NCBI GenBank assembly: GCA_965216135.1
Contig: CBDCFL010000023.1
Span: 496,001 to 560,000 of the forward strand
DNA from: CBDCFL01 sp965216135
Lineage (GTDB): Bacteria > Pseudomonadota > Alphaproteobacteria > Rhodobacterales > Rhodobacteraceae
Length of the DNA stretch: 64,000 nucleotides
Direction: 5' to 3'
In this document: positions 1 to 7,980 of the stretch, piece after piece
Numbering within the stretch: position 1 is the first letter of the stretch
How the letters are laid out: each line of letters starts with the position of its first letter
Position numbers and translations under genes: made by a program
The notes under the pieces: model-generated
What the model saw: only the letters and a program-made list of their open reading frames with translations
Told to the model about the DNA's origin: nothing
Databases searched by the model: none

Positions 1-528
1 CATCGCGCGCCCAGTGAAGATCTGGTCATAGCCCCAGCCCATCGCCACCAGCAGGACAAAAAGCAGGATCATCAACAGCGTGGGCCGCTCTTTCCGCCCG
101 TGTTTGCAAAGGAAGTCATAAATCAGCCAGCCAACGGTCAGCGACGCCGCCGAAATCAAAATGCCCTGCCAGATGGTCAGGTCGGCTTTCGCGGCGTCAA
201 TCAGGTAAAATTCAGCCCCGGCCCAGTAGACGATCATCATCAGCGCCGCGCCGGAAAGCCAGGTCGAGTAACTCTCCCACTTGAACCAGGTCAGATGTTC
301 GGGCATCGCATCGGGGGCCACCAGATACTTGCGGATGTGATAAAATCCGCCGCCGTGAACCTGCCATTCCTCGCCATGCGCGCCCGGTGGCAGATCGGGC
401 GCCTGTTTGAGGCCCAGATCAAGCGCGATGAAATAAAACGACGACCCGATCCAGGCGATGGCGGTGATCACATGCAGCCAGCGCACGGCAAATTCCAGCC
501 ATTCCCAGATGATCGCCAGATCGCTCAT
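1..528 (-). CDS. puuD: Urate oxidase/hydroxylase PuuD, membrane type (partial, 3' end outside window)
   Basis: The first 176 residues are visible and the gene runs off the left edge. The protein begins MSDLAIIWEWLEFAVRWLHV and has several hydrophobic helices, including a segment AIAWIGSSFYFIALDLGL. This matches the membrane N-terminal part of PuuD-type urate oxidases, which carry a C-terminal cytochrome c domain that would lie outside the window. It would convert urate to 5-hydroxyisourate at the inner membrane, passing electrons to the respiratory chain. It is transcribed divergently from a LysR gene and stands near uraH, puuE-uraD, allA and allE, which supports the assignment. The start ATG follows a GAGGG ribosome site. 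Confidence 0.85.
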   Translation of the reverse strand, partial: MSDLAIIWEWLEFAVRWLHVITAIAWIGSSFYFIALDLGLKQAPDLPPGAHGEEWQVHGGGFYHIRKYLVAPDAMPEHLTWFKWESYSTWLSGAALMMIVYWAGAEFYLIDAAKADLTIWQGILISAASLTVGWLIYDFLCKHGRKERPTLLMILLFVLLVAMGWGYDQIFTGRAM

Positions 529-574
529 TGCACCCTCCGCTGTCCGACAATCCGCAAACTAGCGCCAACATTCA

Positions 575-592
575 TTATCTTGTATCAGATAA
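575..592. promoter_or_regulatory. Perfect inverted repeat between puuD and the LysR gene, likely LysR operator
   Basis: TTATCT-TGTATC-AGATAA is a perfect 6-bp inverted repeat with a 6-bp spacer, and it contains the T-N11-A type symmetry typical of LysR binding sites. It lies in the 105-bp divergent intergenic region, 41 bp before the regulator start. The position suggests joint control of puuD and autoregulation of the regulator. Binding is inferred. Confidence 0.5.
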
Positions 593-633
593 AAAACCCA
601 ATCTGCTTCAAATAAAAGCTAAGAATTCGCTCC

Positions 634-1539
634 ATGGCCTATCTCGATAACATCGCCACCTTCGTGCGTGTCTACGAGCTTGGCAATATGTCCGCCGCCG
701 CCCGCGATCTTCGCATTTCCGCTGCAGTGGCCTCGTCACGTATCTCGCAACTGGAAGGCCACCTGAACGTCCGGCTCTTCCAGCGAACGACCCGCACTCT
801 ATCGGCAACCGAACAGGGGCATGTGTTCTACCGGGGCGCGGTCCAAATTCTGTCTAGCGTGGATCAGGCCGAGGCCGAGATCAGCAATATCACCCAAACC
901 CCGCGCGGAACGCTCTATGTCGCCGCGCCCCTTGGGCTGGGCGAGCGCCTGATTGCCCCGGCCGTTCCCAAGTTCAAAGACCAATATCCGCTGATCCGCA
1001 TCCGCCTGCGCCTTTCCGACCGCAAGCTCGACATCGCCGCCGAGGGGCTGGATGCGGCGTTCTTCCTCGGCGTGCCGGAGGATTCGAACCTGCGTCTGCG
1101 CAAAATCGCCGATTGCCCCCGGCTCCTGTGCGCCTCCCCGACCTACATCGCAGCGCGCGGCATGCCTGAGACTGGCGATGATCTGCGCACCGATAAACAC
1201 GATTGCCTGAACCTGCGCTATCCGGGCGCGCCGGAGTTTCAGTGGCCGCTCGCCGGGCCTGAGGGTGTGCGGCGCGTGGCGGTGACCGGCCCGTTTGAGA
1301 GCGACCACGGCGACGTACTGACCAACTGGGCGCTCAACGGGCACGGCATCATCCTGAAACCGGTTTTCGAGGTCAGCGAGCACCTGGCGTCAGGACGTCT
1401 GGTGCCGGTTCTGGAAAACGAACCGCCGGCGCCGATCCAGATGGGGTGCCTCTACATGCACCGCCGCCATCAGGACCCCAAATCGCGGCTGTTCATAGAT
1501 TTCATGGTCGCGCATATCCAGGCAGTGCTTGAATTCTGA
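634..1539 (+). CDS. LysR family transcriptional regulator, probable regulator of urate catabolism
   Basis: The 301-residue protein has an N-terminal winged HTH (about residues 1-60, with SAAARDLRISAAVASSRISQLE) and a C-terminal LysR substrate-binding domain (about 90-295). Its length is normal for the family, and it resembles the subgroup whose members often control a divergent catabolic gene. It is divergent from puuD with a palindrome between them, so a role in sensing urate or a purine breakdown product is reasonable but inferred. The ATG at 634 is the first residue of the conserved HTH region. Confidence 0.85.
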   Translation: MAYLDNIATFVRVYELGNMSAAARDLRISAAVASSRISQLEGHLNVRLFQRTTRTLSATEQGHVFYRGAVQILSSVDQAEAEISNITQTPRGTLYVAAPLGLGERLIAPAVPKFKDQYPLIRIRLRLSDRKLDIAAEGLDAAFFLGVPEDSNLRLRKIADCPRLLCASPTYIAARGMPETGDDLRTDKHDCLNLRYPGAPEFQWPLAGPEGVRRVAVTGPFESDHGDVLTNWALNGHGIILKPVFEVSEHLASGRLVPVLENEPPAPIQMGCLYMHRRHQDPKSRLFIDFMVAHIQAVLEF

Positions 1540-1892
1540 GGGACGTGCGTCGCGCCTTAGTTTGACTTTGCTCTTAACGCCTTGATAATCGCCGCACCAT
1601 CGTGATCGCCAAGCCCAAGTTCGCGCGCTCGATCCAGCCACCGTATGAACATATCCGGCAAGTCGCTGTTGGCCACACAATCGCGCGCCTGTTCTTGGAT
1701 GCGCGACACACCACCGTGCCCAACATTCACGCTTGCCGAGCCCCCGCGAACCGAAAAATCACCGCTGTCGATGACTTCGATCACCTTCGTGCCTGATCGC
1801 CTTGGGGCAACAGCGGTCCCAGAAGAGCCAGATCAACACCTTCAGACTCGCACAGATATGCGCCATAGCTCCCGCGATATTTCATGCTAATA

Positions 1893-3050
1893 CCAACGGC
1901 ATCAATTTCTGACTCTGTGGGGATTCCCAAATCGGTTTTGATCTGATTCAAGGTTGGCAAAGGAGGATCGCCATGCCAGCCAGTGTTCCGCTTCGTCGCG
2001 ACTTTGATGCCCGCCACCTTCGTAAACTCGCCAGCCGTTGCAAGGATGCCCGGCAGAGCCGCCGTCTGTTGTCTCTTGCGGCGGTCTACGATGGCATGAG
2101 CCGTGGAGAGGCCGCAAGGATCGGTGGGTTGGATCGCCAAACCCTGCGGGACTGGGTTCACCGGTTCAACGAAGAGGGACCGGATGGCCTCACCAACCGC
2201 AAGGGCGCGGGCCGGACGCGCTACCTGAGCGATGTCCAGATGAAAGAACTTGGCGAGATTGTCGAGACCGGCCCCGATCCGGCGGTGGACGGGGTTGTCC
2301 GCTGGCGGCGGATCGACCTGAAGCGGGTGATCGAGGCGCGCTTTGGCGTCATCTATTCCGAGCGCGGGATATCCAGACTGCTTGGCGAACTGGGCTTTGC
2401 CCATATCAGCGCCCGCCCGCAGCATCCCAGGCAGGATAAGCGGATCATCGAGGCGTTTAAAAAAAACTTCGCCGACACGCTCCAGGTGCATATAGCTGAC
2501 CTGCCAGCGGGAACGCCGGTGGAGATCTGGTTCCAGGACGAAGCACGCCTTGGCCAGAAGAATGGCCTGACGCGCCTGTGGGCGAGAAAGGGCACGCGCC
2601 CCCGCCAGCCGGCCGATCAGCGCTATCACAACGCCTATCTGTTCGGTGCCATCTGTCCGGCTCACGGCAAGGGGGCGGCGCTCATGCTGCCTTGGGCGGA
2701 CGCGCAAGCCATGCAGATGCATCTCGACGAGATCAGCCGCCACGTCGCCCGAAAGGCCCATGCGGTTGTGCTGATGGATCGGGCCGGATGGCACACCACC
2801 GGCAAACTCAAAGTCCCGAAGAACCTCACCATCATCCTGCTGCCATCGCGCGCTCCGGAACTGAACCCGGTGGAAAATATCTGGCAGTACTTGCGCGCCA
2901 ATTGGCTCTCCAACCGCGTGTTCGAAGACTACAATGCCATCGTCGATGCTGGATGCGAAGCTTGGAACAAGCTCATCGCACAGCCCGAAACCATCACATC
3001 AATCGGAATGCGAAAATGGGCCCATATCGGTCAATGTTAAATGCCGCTGG
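1893..3050 (+). mobile_element. IS630 family insertion sequence, copy 1
   Basis: The 1158-bp element is flanked by TA dinucleotides (1891-1892 and 3051-3052), the usual IS630 target duplication. The ends are near-inverted repeats, CCAACGGCAT on the left and ATGCCGCTGG on the right. It carries one intact transposase gene. It sits inside a decayed oxidoreductase gene in the urate locus. Confidence 0.9.
1973..3040 (+). CDS. IS630 family transposase (single intact frame)
   Basis: The 355-residue protein has an N-terminal HTH (SRGEAARIGGLDRQTLRDWV) and a C-terminal DDE domain: WFQDEARLGQ (first Asp), VVLMDRAGWH (second Asp) and PELNPVENIW (Glu). AAGGAGG precedes the ATG. A run of eight A around 2460 keeps the whole protein in one frame, whereas the copies at 17.8 and 39.4 kb have seven A and are split. 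It appears functional. Confidence 0.93.
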   Translation: MPASVPLRRDFDARHLRKLASRCKDARQSRRLLSLAAVYDGMSRGEAARIGGLDRQTLRDWVHRFNEEGPDGLTNRKGAGRTRYLSDVQMKELGEIVETGPDPAVDGVVRWRRIDLKRVIEARFGVIYSERGISRLLGELGFAHISARPQHPRQDKRIIEAFKKNFADTLQVHIADLPAGTPVEIWFQDEARLGQKNGLTRLWARKGTRPRQPADQRYHNAYLFGAICPAHGKGAALMLPWADAQAMQMHLDEISRHVARKAHAVVLMDRAGWHTTGKLKVPKNLTIILLPSRAPELNPVENIWQYLRANWLSNRVFEDYNAIVDAGCEAWNKLIAQPETITSIGMRKWAHIGQC

Positions 3051-3589
3051 TATAAGGAGTCGCGATAACAACGCCATGCCCAATGCTGCTGCGGCACGTA
3101 GATTGGCACCAACGTATCTCAAATCACCGGCCATCATGTCCAAATACCGCTGCCAGTGGTCAAACTCGCCCTGATCATCGGCCACCAATATCTGCGCCTG
3201 ATCGGTGCCAATGGCATCGGGATAGACCATGATCGAACCGTCAAGATAGCGCGCGCCATGACCGATGAACCAATGCCCGGATCCCCTCTGCTTCGTTGGG
3301 CGTTCCAGTGCTCAGCTGCATGACCGAGCGTCCTAACAAAACCGCAACCGCGTCCGGAACTTCAAACAAAGCACGCGTGACCGAATAACTATCAATACAA
3401 ATCAATATTCAATTGGATGCGCCGATAGCTGCGACCAGATCGGACGCAACTTTGGCACCGTCGGCCGCCAGCGCCTCAGCCTTGTCTGCGCTACGGTTCC
3501 AAACCGTGACACCGCGCCGCCTTTCAGAAGCGCTCGCGCCAACGCTGCGCCCATCGCACCCATGCCGATGACGGATACGTCAGACATGG

Positions 3590-3943
3590 CTAGCTTCCCC
3601 GATAGGTCGAATAACCATACGGCGACAGCAGCAACGGCACATGAAAATGATCCTCGGTCCCCATCCCAAACCGGATCGGGATCACATCCAGAAACCCGTG
3701 CCCATCGCCGGGCAGCCCCGCGACGCGCAGATAATCGCCCGCGTGAAACACCAGCTCATAGGTCCCGGGGCGAAAATCGGCCTCCGGCAGGATCGGATTG
3801 TCGGTGCGCCCGTCGCTGTTGGTCTTTGCCGAATGCAGGTAGTGATGCGTTTCGCCTTCCAGGCGGTAGAGCTCAATTGTCATCCCCGCTGCCGGACATC
3901 CGCGCGCGGTGTCCAGAACATGGGTTGTCAGGTATCCTGCCAT
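3590..3943 (-). CDS. uraH: 5-hydroxyisourate hydrolase (transthyretin-like)
   Basis: The 117-residue protein begins MAGYLTTHVLDTARGCPA and ends in the family signature YRGS. Conserved His, Arg and the C-terminal tetrapeptide of HIU hydrolases are in place, and the length is normal. It hydrolyses 5-hydroxyisourate to OHCU after urate oxidation. The start at 3943 is chosen because GGAAG lies 5 bp upstream and homologues start here. It is divergent from puuE-uraD, which does the next steps, and its stop is 2 bp before a ruined oxidoreductase gene. Confidence 0.92.
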   Translation of the reverse strand: MAGYLTTHVLDTARGCPAAGMTIELYRLEGETHHYLHSAKTNSDGRTDNPILPEADFRPGTYELVFHAGDYLRVAGLPGDGHGFLDVIPIRFGMGTEDHFHVPLLLSPYGYSTYRGS

Positions 3944-4088
3944 GCCACTTCCTTTTCGCCTGCACCCCTTGGCGGTCACTCTATCGCGGACCGGGCGAAA
4001 GGACAGCTTCAATGCGCGACATTAGGAACATTCGGCCAGCATTGCGCATTGCCCTGATCTAAAGGACAACCAACCAAGGAGAATATAT

Positions 4089-5504
4089 TTGGCGCGCTAT
4101 CCCAGAGACATGGCCGGCTATGGCCCGAACCCGCCCGACGCCAAATGGCCCGGTGGTGCCAAGATTGCCGTGCAGTTCGTGCTGAATTACGAAGAGGGCG
4201 GCGAAAACTGTATCCTGCACGGCGATGCAGCGTCCGAGGCGTTTCTGTCTGACATTGCCGGCGCCGTCCCCTGGCTGGGTCAGCGCCACTGGAACATGGA
4301 ATCGGTCTATGAATACGGTGCTCGCGCCGGGTTCTGGCGGCTGCATCGTCTGTTCACCAGCGCAGACATTTCGCTGACGATCTACGGCGTGGCAACCGCA
4401 CTTGCGCGCAGTCCCGAGCAGGTGGCGGCGATGAAAGCCGCTGACTGGGAGATCGCCAGCCACGGGCTGAAATGGGTCGATCATAAAGATATGCCCCGCG
4501 ATGAGGAACGCGCGGCAATTGCCGAAGCGATCCGCCTGCACACCGAAGTGGTCGGCACGCCCCCAAGCGGCTGGTACACCGGGCGCTCAAGCGTAAACAC
4601 CGTGCGCCTGGTCGCCGAGACCGGCGGGTTCAATTATATATCGGATGCTTACAACGACGACCTGCCCTATTGGATCGAACTGCGCGATCGCGATCAGCTG
4701 ATCATCCCGTATACCATGGACACAAACGACATGCGCTTTGCGGCCAGCCCCGGCTGGATCACTGGCGAGCATTTCTTTGACTACCTCAAAGATGCCTTTG
4801 ACGTGCTCTATCGCGAAGGTGAGGATGGTGCGGCCAAAATGATGACGGTCGGTCTGCATTGCCGATTGATCGGGCGGCCTGGTAAAATCGCTGGATTGAA
4901 GCGTTTTATCGATTATATTCAGGGCTTTGACAGTATATGGTGCCCGCGCCGAATCGACATTGCGCGCCACTGGGCCGAACATCACCCCCATCAGCGGCAA
5001 CAAAGGGCAAGCACCATGGCGCGCCGGGAATTTGTCGCGGCTTACGGCGGTATGTTTGAGCATTCCGCGTGGATAGCCGAGCGTGCATTTGATCTGGAAC
5101 TGGGGCCTGCGCATGACACTGCTGCTGGCGTTCACAGCGCGCTGGTCCGGATCTTTCGCAGCGCCAGCGAGGACGATCGTCTCGGCGTTCTGAAAGCGCA
5201 TCCCGATCTTGCCGGCAAACTGGCCGCGGCAAATCGTCTGACCGCCGAAAGTGCCTCTGAACAGGCCGGTGCCGGGTTGGATGCGCTGACCGACGATGAG
5301 CGTGAGACGCTCGCCAATCTCAACAGGACCTACGTGGAAACACACGGCTTTCCCTTCATCATCGCGGTTCGTGATCACGACAAGGCCAGCATCATTGCGG
5401 CCGTCCACCGCCGCATCGACAATGACCGCGCCACGGAATTTGCCGAAGCCTGCCGTCAGGTTGAACGGATCGCCGATTTTCGGCTGATGGACATCCTGAC
5501 GTGA
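4089..5504 (+). CDS. puuE-uraD: Fused allantoinase PuuE / OHCU decarboxylase UraD
   Basis: The 471-residue protein joins two enzymes. Residues about 1-305 form a NodB-type polysaccharide-deacetylase fold matching PuuE allantoinase (NYEEGGE, WNMESVYEYG, ASHGLKWVDH). Residues about 310-471 are a complete UraD domain with the catalytic-His motif EHSAWIAE (His near 325), KAHPDLAGK and THGFPFIIAVR. Together they would decarboxylate OHCU to S-allantoin and hydrolyse allantoin to allantoate. The start is TTG at 4089 behind AAGGAG with 7-bp spacing. Its end overlaps allA by 4 bp (GTGA), so the two are co-translated. Confidence 0.9.
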   Translation: MARYPRDMAGYGPNPPDAKWPGGAKIAVQFVLNYEEGGENCILHGDAASEAFLSDIAGAVPWLGQRHWNMESVYEYGARAGFWRLHRLFTSADISLTIYGVATALARSPEQVAAMKAADWEIASHGLKWVDHKDMPRDEERAAIAEAIRLHTEVVGTPPSGWYTGRSSVNTVRLVAETGGFNYISDAYNDDLPYWIELRDRDQLIIPYTMDTNDMRFAASPGWITGEHFFDYLKDAFDVLYREGEDGAAKMMTVGLHCRLIGRPGKIAGLKRFIDYIQGFDSIWCPRRIDIARHWAEHHPHQRQQRASTMARREFVAAYGGMFEHSAWIAERAFDLELGPAHDTAAGVHSALVRIFRSASEDDRLGVLKAHPDLAGKLAAANRLTAESASEQAGAGLDALTDDERETLANLNRTYVETHGFPFIIAVRDHDKASIIAAVHRRIDNDRATEFAEACRQVERIADFRLMDILT

Positions 5505-5983
5505 AGATCAAGGCCGAGGTGCTGACCGCCCAGGCCTTCGCGCCATATGGCGAGTTGATCGAACCGGCGGGTCAGCCGGACATGATCATTAATCAGGGCA
5601 TGTGCGGACGGTATCATGATCTGGCCAAACTCGATTTTGCCGATGGTCGCGCCGGGATCAGCCTGTTTGACGCGCGCGCGTGTGCCTTTCCCTATGATCT
5701 TGATCTCGTCGAACGCCATCCGCTTGGCTCGCAGGCGTTTATCCCGGTCAACGGTGTGCCGTTTCTGGTAACCGTCGCCGCGGATGCCGACGGAACCCCG
5801 GTCAACATTCGCGCTTTCGTGACCAGCCCCGGCCAGTCGGTCAACTTGCACCGCAACATCTGGCACGGCGTGCTGGCCCCGATCGGATCGGACGGCCAAT
5901 ATGTGGTCATTGACCGGATCGGCGAAGGCGAAAATCTACAGGAACATTGGTTTCAAACCCCTGTCCAGATCACTGAAGTCTGA
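5501..5983 (+). CDS. allA: Ureidoglycolate lyase
   Basis: The 160-residue protein is of the cupin-like AllA family, with ELIEPAG near the start and the metal-site region LHRNIWHGVL at about residues 111-120. It cleaves ureidoglycolate to glyoxylate and urea, the last step of the ureide pathway. It starts with GTG overlapping the stop of puuE-uraD, so it belongs to the same transcript. Length is typical. Confidence 0.9.
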   Translation: MKIKAEVLTAQAFAPYGELIEPAGQPDMIINQGMCGRYHDLAKLDFADGRAGISLFDARACAFPYDLDLVERHPLGSQAFIPVNGVPFLVTVAADADGTPVNIRAFVTSPGQSVNLHRNIWHGVLAPIGSDGQYVVIDRIGEGENLQEHWFQTPVQITEV

Positions 5984-6142
5984 CCGCGACTGAAACGGCA
6001 TCCGAACTTGACAAGATTTGCAATCGGATGAAAAGTTGGGACCGTGGGCGTTCAACCGGACCTGCCCGGTTTGAGCGTTCGCGATTTCACCTAGTACGAG
6101 TGCCGCCGACAAGACGCACATGAAACAGAAAAGGATGTTGTC

Positions 6143-6613
6143 ATGGCGACGTATCCGAATGGCCTAATTGACGTCCTCTTCAACGGATTTGACCTGCAGG
6201 GCCTCCTGTTGTTCGTCAATCGCATGGTGGTTGGGCTCTTTTTTGCCATTTCCGGCTTTCACAAATTGTTTTTCAAACAGCGCCACGAGGCGCTGGTTGA
6301 AACCCTCAAGGACGATAAAATTCCCTTTGTCGGGCTTTTTCAGTGGTTCGTGCCATCGGTCGAGTTTTTCGGCGGCCTTGCCATTATTGCGGGTATCCTC
6401 GCACCGCTGGCAGCGCTCGGAATTCTGATTACGATGACAGTTGCAATTCTGACCGACGGCACAAAGAGGGTTGTCTCGTTCGTGCCTGTCGACAAAGCCG
6501 ACGCGCTCGACGACGTCCTGTACCTATCCGAGACGACCTATTGGTTCATGTCCTTGTTCATTATCCTCGGCGGACCCGGCTGGTTCAGCCTGCATCGGCT
6601 GTTTCTGCAATAA
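6143..6613 (+). CDS. DoxX family membrane protein
   Basis: The 156-residue protein has four predicted membrane segments and the DoxX-type opening (FVNRMVVGLFFAISGFHKLF). DoxX proteins are small inner-membrane proteins, some linked to quinone or thiol redox chemistry; the role here is unknown. It lies 160 bp after allA and runs toward allE. AAAAGGA-like bases precede the ATG. Confidence 0.75.
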   Translation: MATYPNGLIDVLFNGFDLQGLLLFVNRMVVGLFFAISGFHKLFFKQRHEALVETLKDDKIPFVGLFQWFVPSVEFFGGLAIIAGILAPLAALGILITMTVAILTDGTKRVVSFVPVDKADALDDVLYLSETTYWFMSLFIILGGPGWFSLHRLFLQ

Positions 6614-6634
6614 TCTGGCCTGCCAATTCGCGCC

Positions 6635-7474
6635 TTATCGCGCCGAACCGAATGGCTCCAATGGCATCTGACGGTTCACATCCTTGTAGAGCAGGTATCG
6701 AAACGGCCCCGGCCCGCCCGCGTAGCAGGCTTGCGGACAGAACGCGCGCAGCCAGATGAAATCGCCCGCTTCAACCTCTACCCAATCCTGGTTCAACCGG
6801 TAAACCGCTTTGCCTTCCAGCACATAGATCCCGTGTTCCATCACATGGGTTTCGGCAAACGGGATCACCCCGCCGGGTTTGAAATTGACAATATTGACAT
6901 GCATGTCGTGGGCCATGTCGTCGGGGTCAACAAATCGCGTTGTTGACCACGCGCCGGCTGTATCCGGCATCTCAATGGGCGTAACATCCTGTTCGCGCCC
7001 GACAAATGCTGCGGGCGCGTCAATTCCACTGACGGCAGCATAGGCTTTGCGGATCCAGTGAAACCGCGCGGCATTGTTGCCGGTGTTGGCCAGCTTCCAG
7101 TTCGCAGCAGGCGGCAAATAGGCATATCCGCCCGCGCTCAAGTCATGGGGTTGCGCCTCAATGGTCAGCGATATGTCGCCATCGACCACAAACAGGACCG
7201 CCTGCGCGTTCCGGTCCGGTTCGGGCCGGTCCGATCCGCCACCTGGCGCAACCTCGACGATCACATGCGAAAATGTCTCGGCAAAACCGGAAAGCGGACG
7301 CGCCAGAACCCAGAACCGGCTGCCTGTCCAATGCGGCAATTTGCTGGTGACAATATCGGTCATCGTGCCTTTGGGAATGACCGCATAGGCCGCGGTAAAG
7401 ACCGCGCGATCGCTCAGCAACTGCGTCTGCGGCGGCAACCCGCCCTTGGGAAAATAATACTGTGATCCGGGCAT
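6635..7474 (-). CDS. allE: (S)-ureidoglycine aminohydrolase, bicupin
   Basis: The 279-residue protein has two cupin halves, with metal-ligand region ETHVMEHGIYVLEG in the C-terminal half (about residues 211-224). It matches AllE/YlbA, which deaminates S-ureidoglycine to S-ureidoglycolate, the AllA substrate. The start MPGSQYYFPKGG at 7474 is chosen because homologues begin here and AAAGG lies just upstream; a longer in-frame ATG exists at 7540. It is convergent with the DoxX gene. Confidence 0.87.
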   Translation of the reverse strand: MPGSQYYFPKGGLPPQTQLLSDRAVFTAAYAVIPKGTMTDIVTSKLPHWTGSRFWVLARPLSGFAETFSHVIVEVAPGGGSDRPEPDRNAQAVLFVVDGDISLTIEAQPHDLSAGGYAYLPPAANWKLANTGNNAARFHWIRKAYAAVSGIDAPAAFVGREQDVTPIEMPDTAGAWSTTRFVDPDDMAHDMHVNIVNFKPGGVIPFAETHVMEHGIYVLEGKAVYRLNQDWVEVEAGDFIWLRAFCPQACYAGGPGPFRYLLYKDVNRQMPLEPFGSAR

Positions 7475-7636
7475 TTTGCGCCTTTGCTCAAAACCGCACT
7501 CAGCACCCGGCATCAAACTCGCTTTTTCGTTCATTTTCAACGAAATACATTCTCATTATCTGAAAAAGGTGCCTTCGGCTTTTCTTGATAGTCACGCAGT
7601 GGTTACGCGCGCAAAGGTGGACAAATTACCATTGAT

Positions 7637-7651
7637 GTTCTATGTTTGTTC
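7637..7651 (+). promoter_or_regulatory. LexA (SOS) box of the alphaproteobacterial GTTC-N7-GTTC type
   Basis: GTTC-TATGTTT-GTTC fits the alphaproteobacterial LexA consensus exactly and ends 20 bp before the ATG of the next gene. TATGTT inside the box could be the -10 element, so LexA bound here would block RNA polymerase directly. Confidence 0.7.
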
Positions 7652-7671
7652 CTACATGACAGGAGGGTAAG

Positions 7672-7980
7672 ATGACCTCTACCGCCCCAACCTTGGTTCC
7701 CCCGACCCCCAAACAGGTCGAATATGCGCGTCTGATCGCAAGCAAACTGAACGCCGCAATCCCGGTGGAAAGCGCCAATGACCGGCGCGCACTTTCTGAC
7801 TGGATCGGCCGTCAGCAGGCGCGGTTGCGGCACCGCCCCGACCGCCCGCGATCAGATGCAACGCCCAAACAGGTTGCCTTTGCCGAACGGATCGCGCGCC
7901 GCAAACGGCTGGCCGTGCCCGACGAATGCTTTCGCGATGCCGGGTTGATGTCACACTGGATTGACAGCAACAGAATTTAG
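7672..7980 (+). CDS. Small protein with two TPKQ repeats, probably SOS-induced
   Basis: The 102-residue protein has no family I can name with confidence. It is built of two similar units of about 36 residues: TPKQVEYARLIASKLN...ALSDWI (12-48) and TPKQVAFAERIARRKR...LMSHWI (62-98), joined by a basic linker rich in Arg. Both look helical. AGGAGG sits 5 bp before the ATG, and a perfect LexA box lies just upstream, which suggests a role in the DNA damage response. The last 4 bp overlap the 3' end of matB on the other strand. Confidence 0.75.
   Translation: MTSTAPTLVPPTPKQVEYARLIASKLNAAIPVESANDRRALSDWIGRQQARLRHRPDRPRSDATPKQVAFAERIARRKRLAVPDECFRDAGLMSHWIDSNRI

Larger units (their letters stand above)
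1557..3587 (-). pseudogene. NAD(P)-binding 6-phosphogluconate-dehydrogenase-like oxidoreductase, disrupted by IS630 and frameshifts
   Basis: Fragments in order on the minus strand are MSDVSVIGMGAMGAALARAL (Rossmann GxGxxG, from 3587), a frameshifted stretch with VTVWNRSADKAEALAADGAK, then ARYLDGSIMVYPDAIG near 3230. After the IS at 1893-3050 come a piece ending near 1783 and a C-terminal piece (SGDFSVRGGSASVNVGHGG) ending at 1557. This is the layout of the imine-reductase / 3-hydroxyisobutyrate-dehydrogenase-like family. There are at least three lesions besides the IS: a shift near 3530, a stop plus loss of similarity near 3410, and a shift near 1785. The original start lies 2 bp after the uraH stop, so it was once translated with uraH; its substrate is unknown. 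Confidence 0.8.

Noticed and set aside
1075..1130. tRNA-like GATTCGAACCTGCGTC string
   Set aside because: It is within the LysR coding region and no cloverleaf can be drawn around it.
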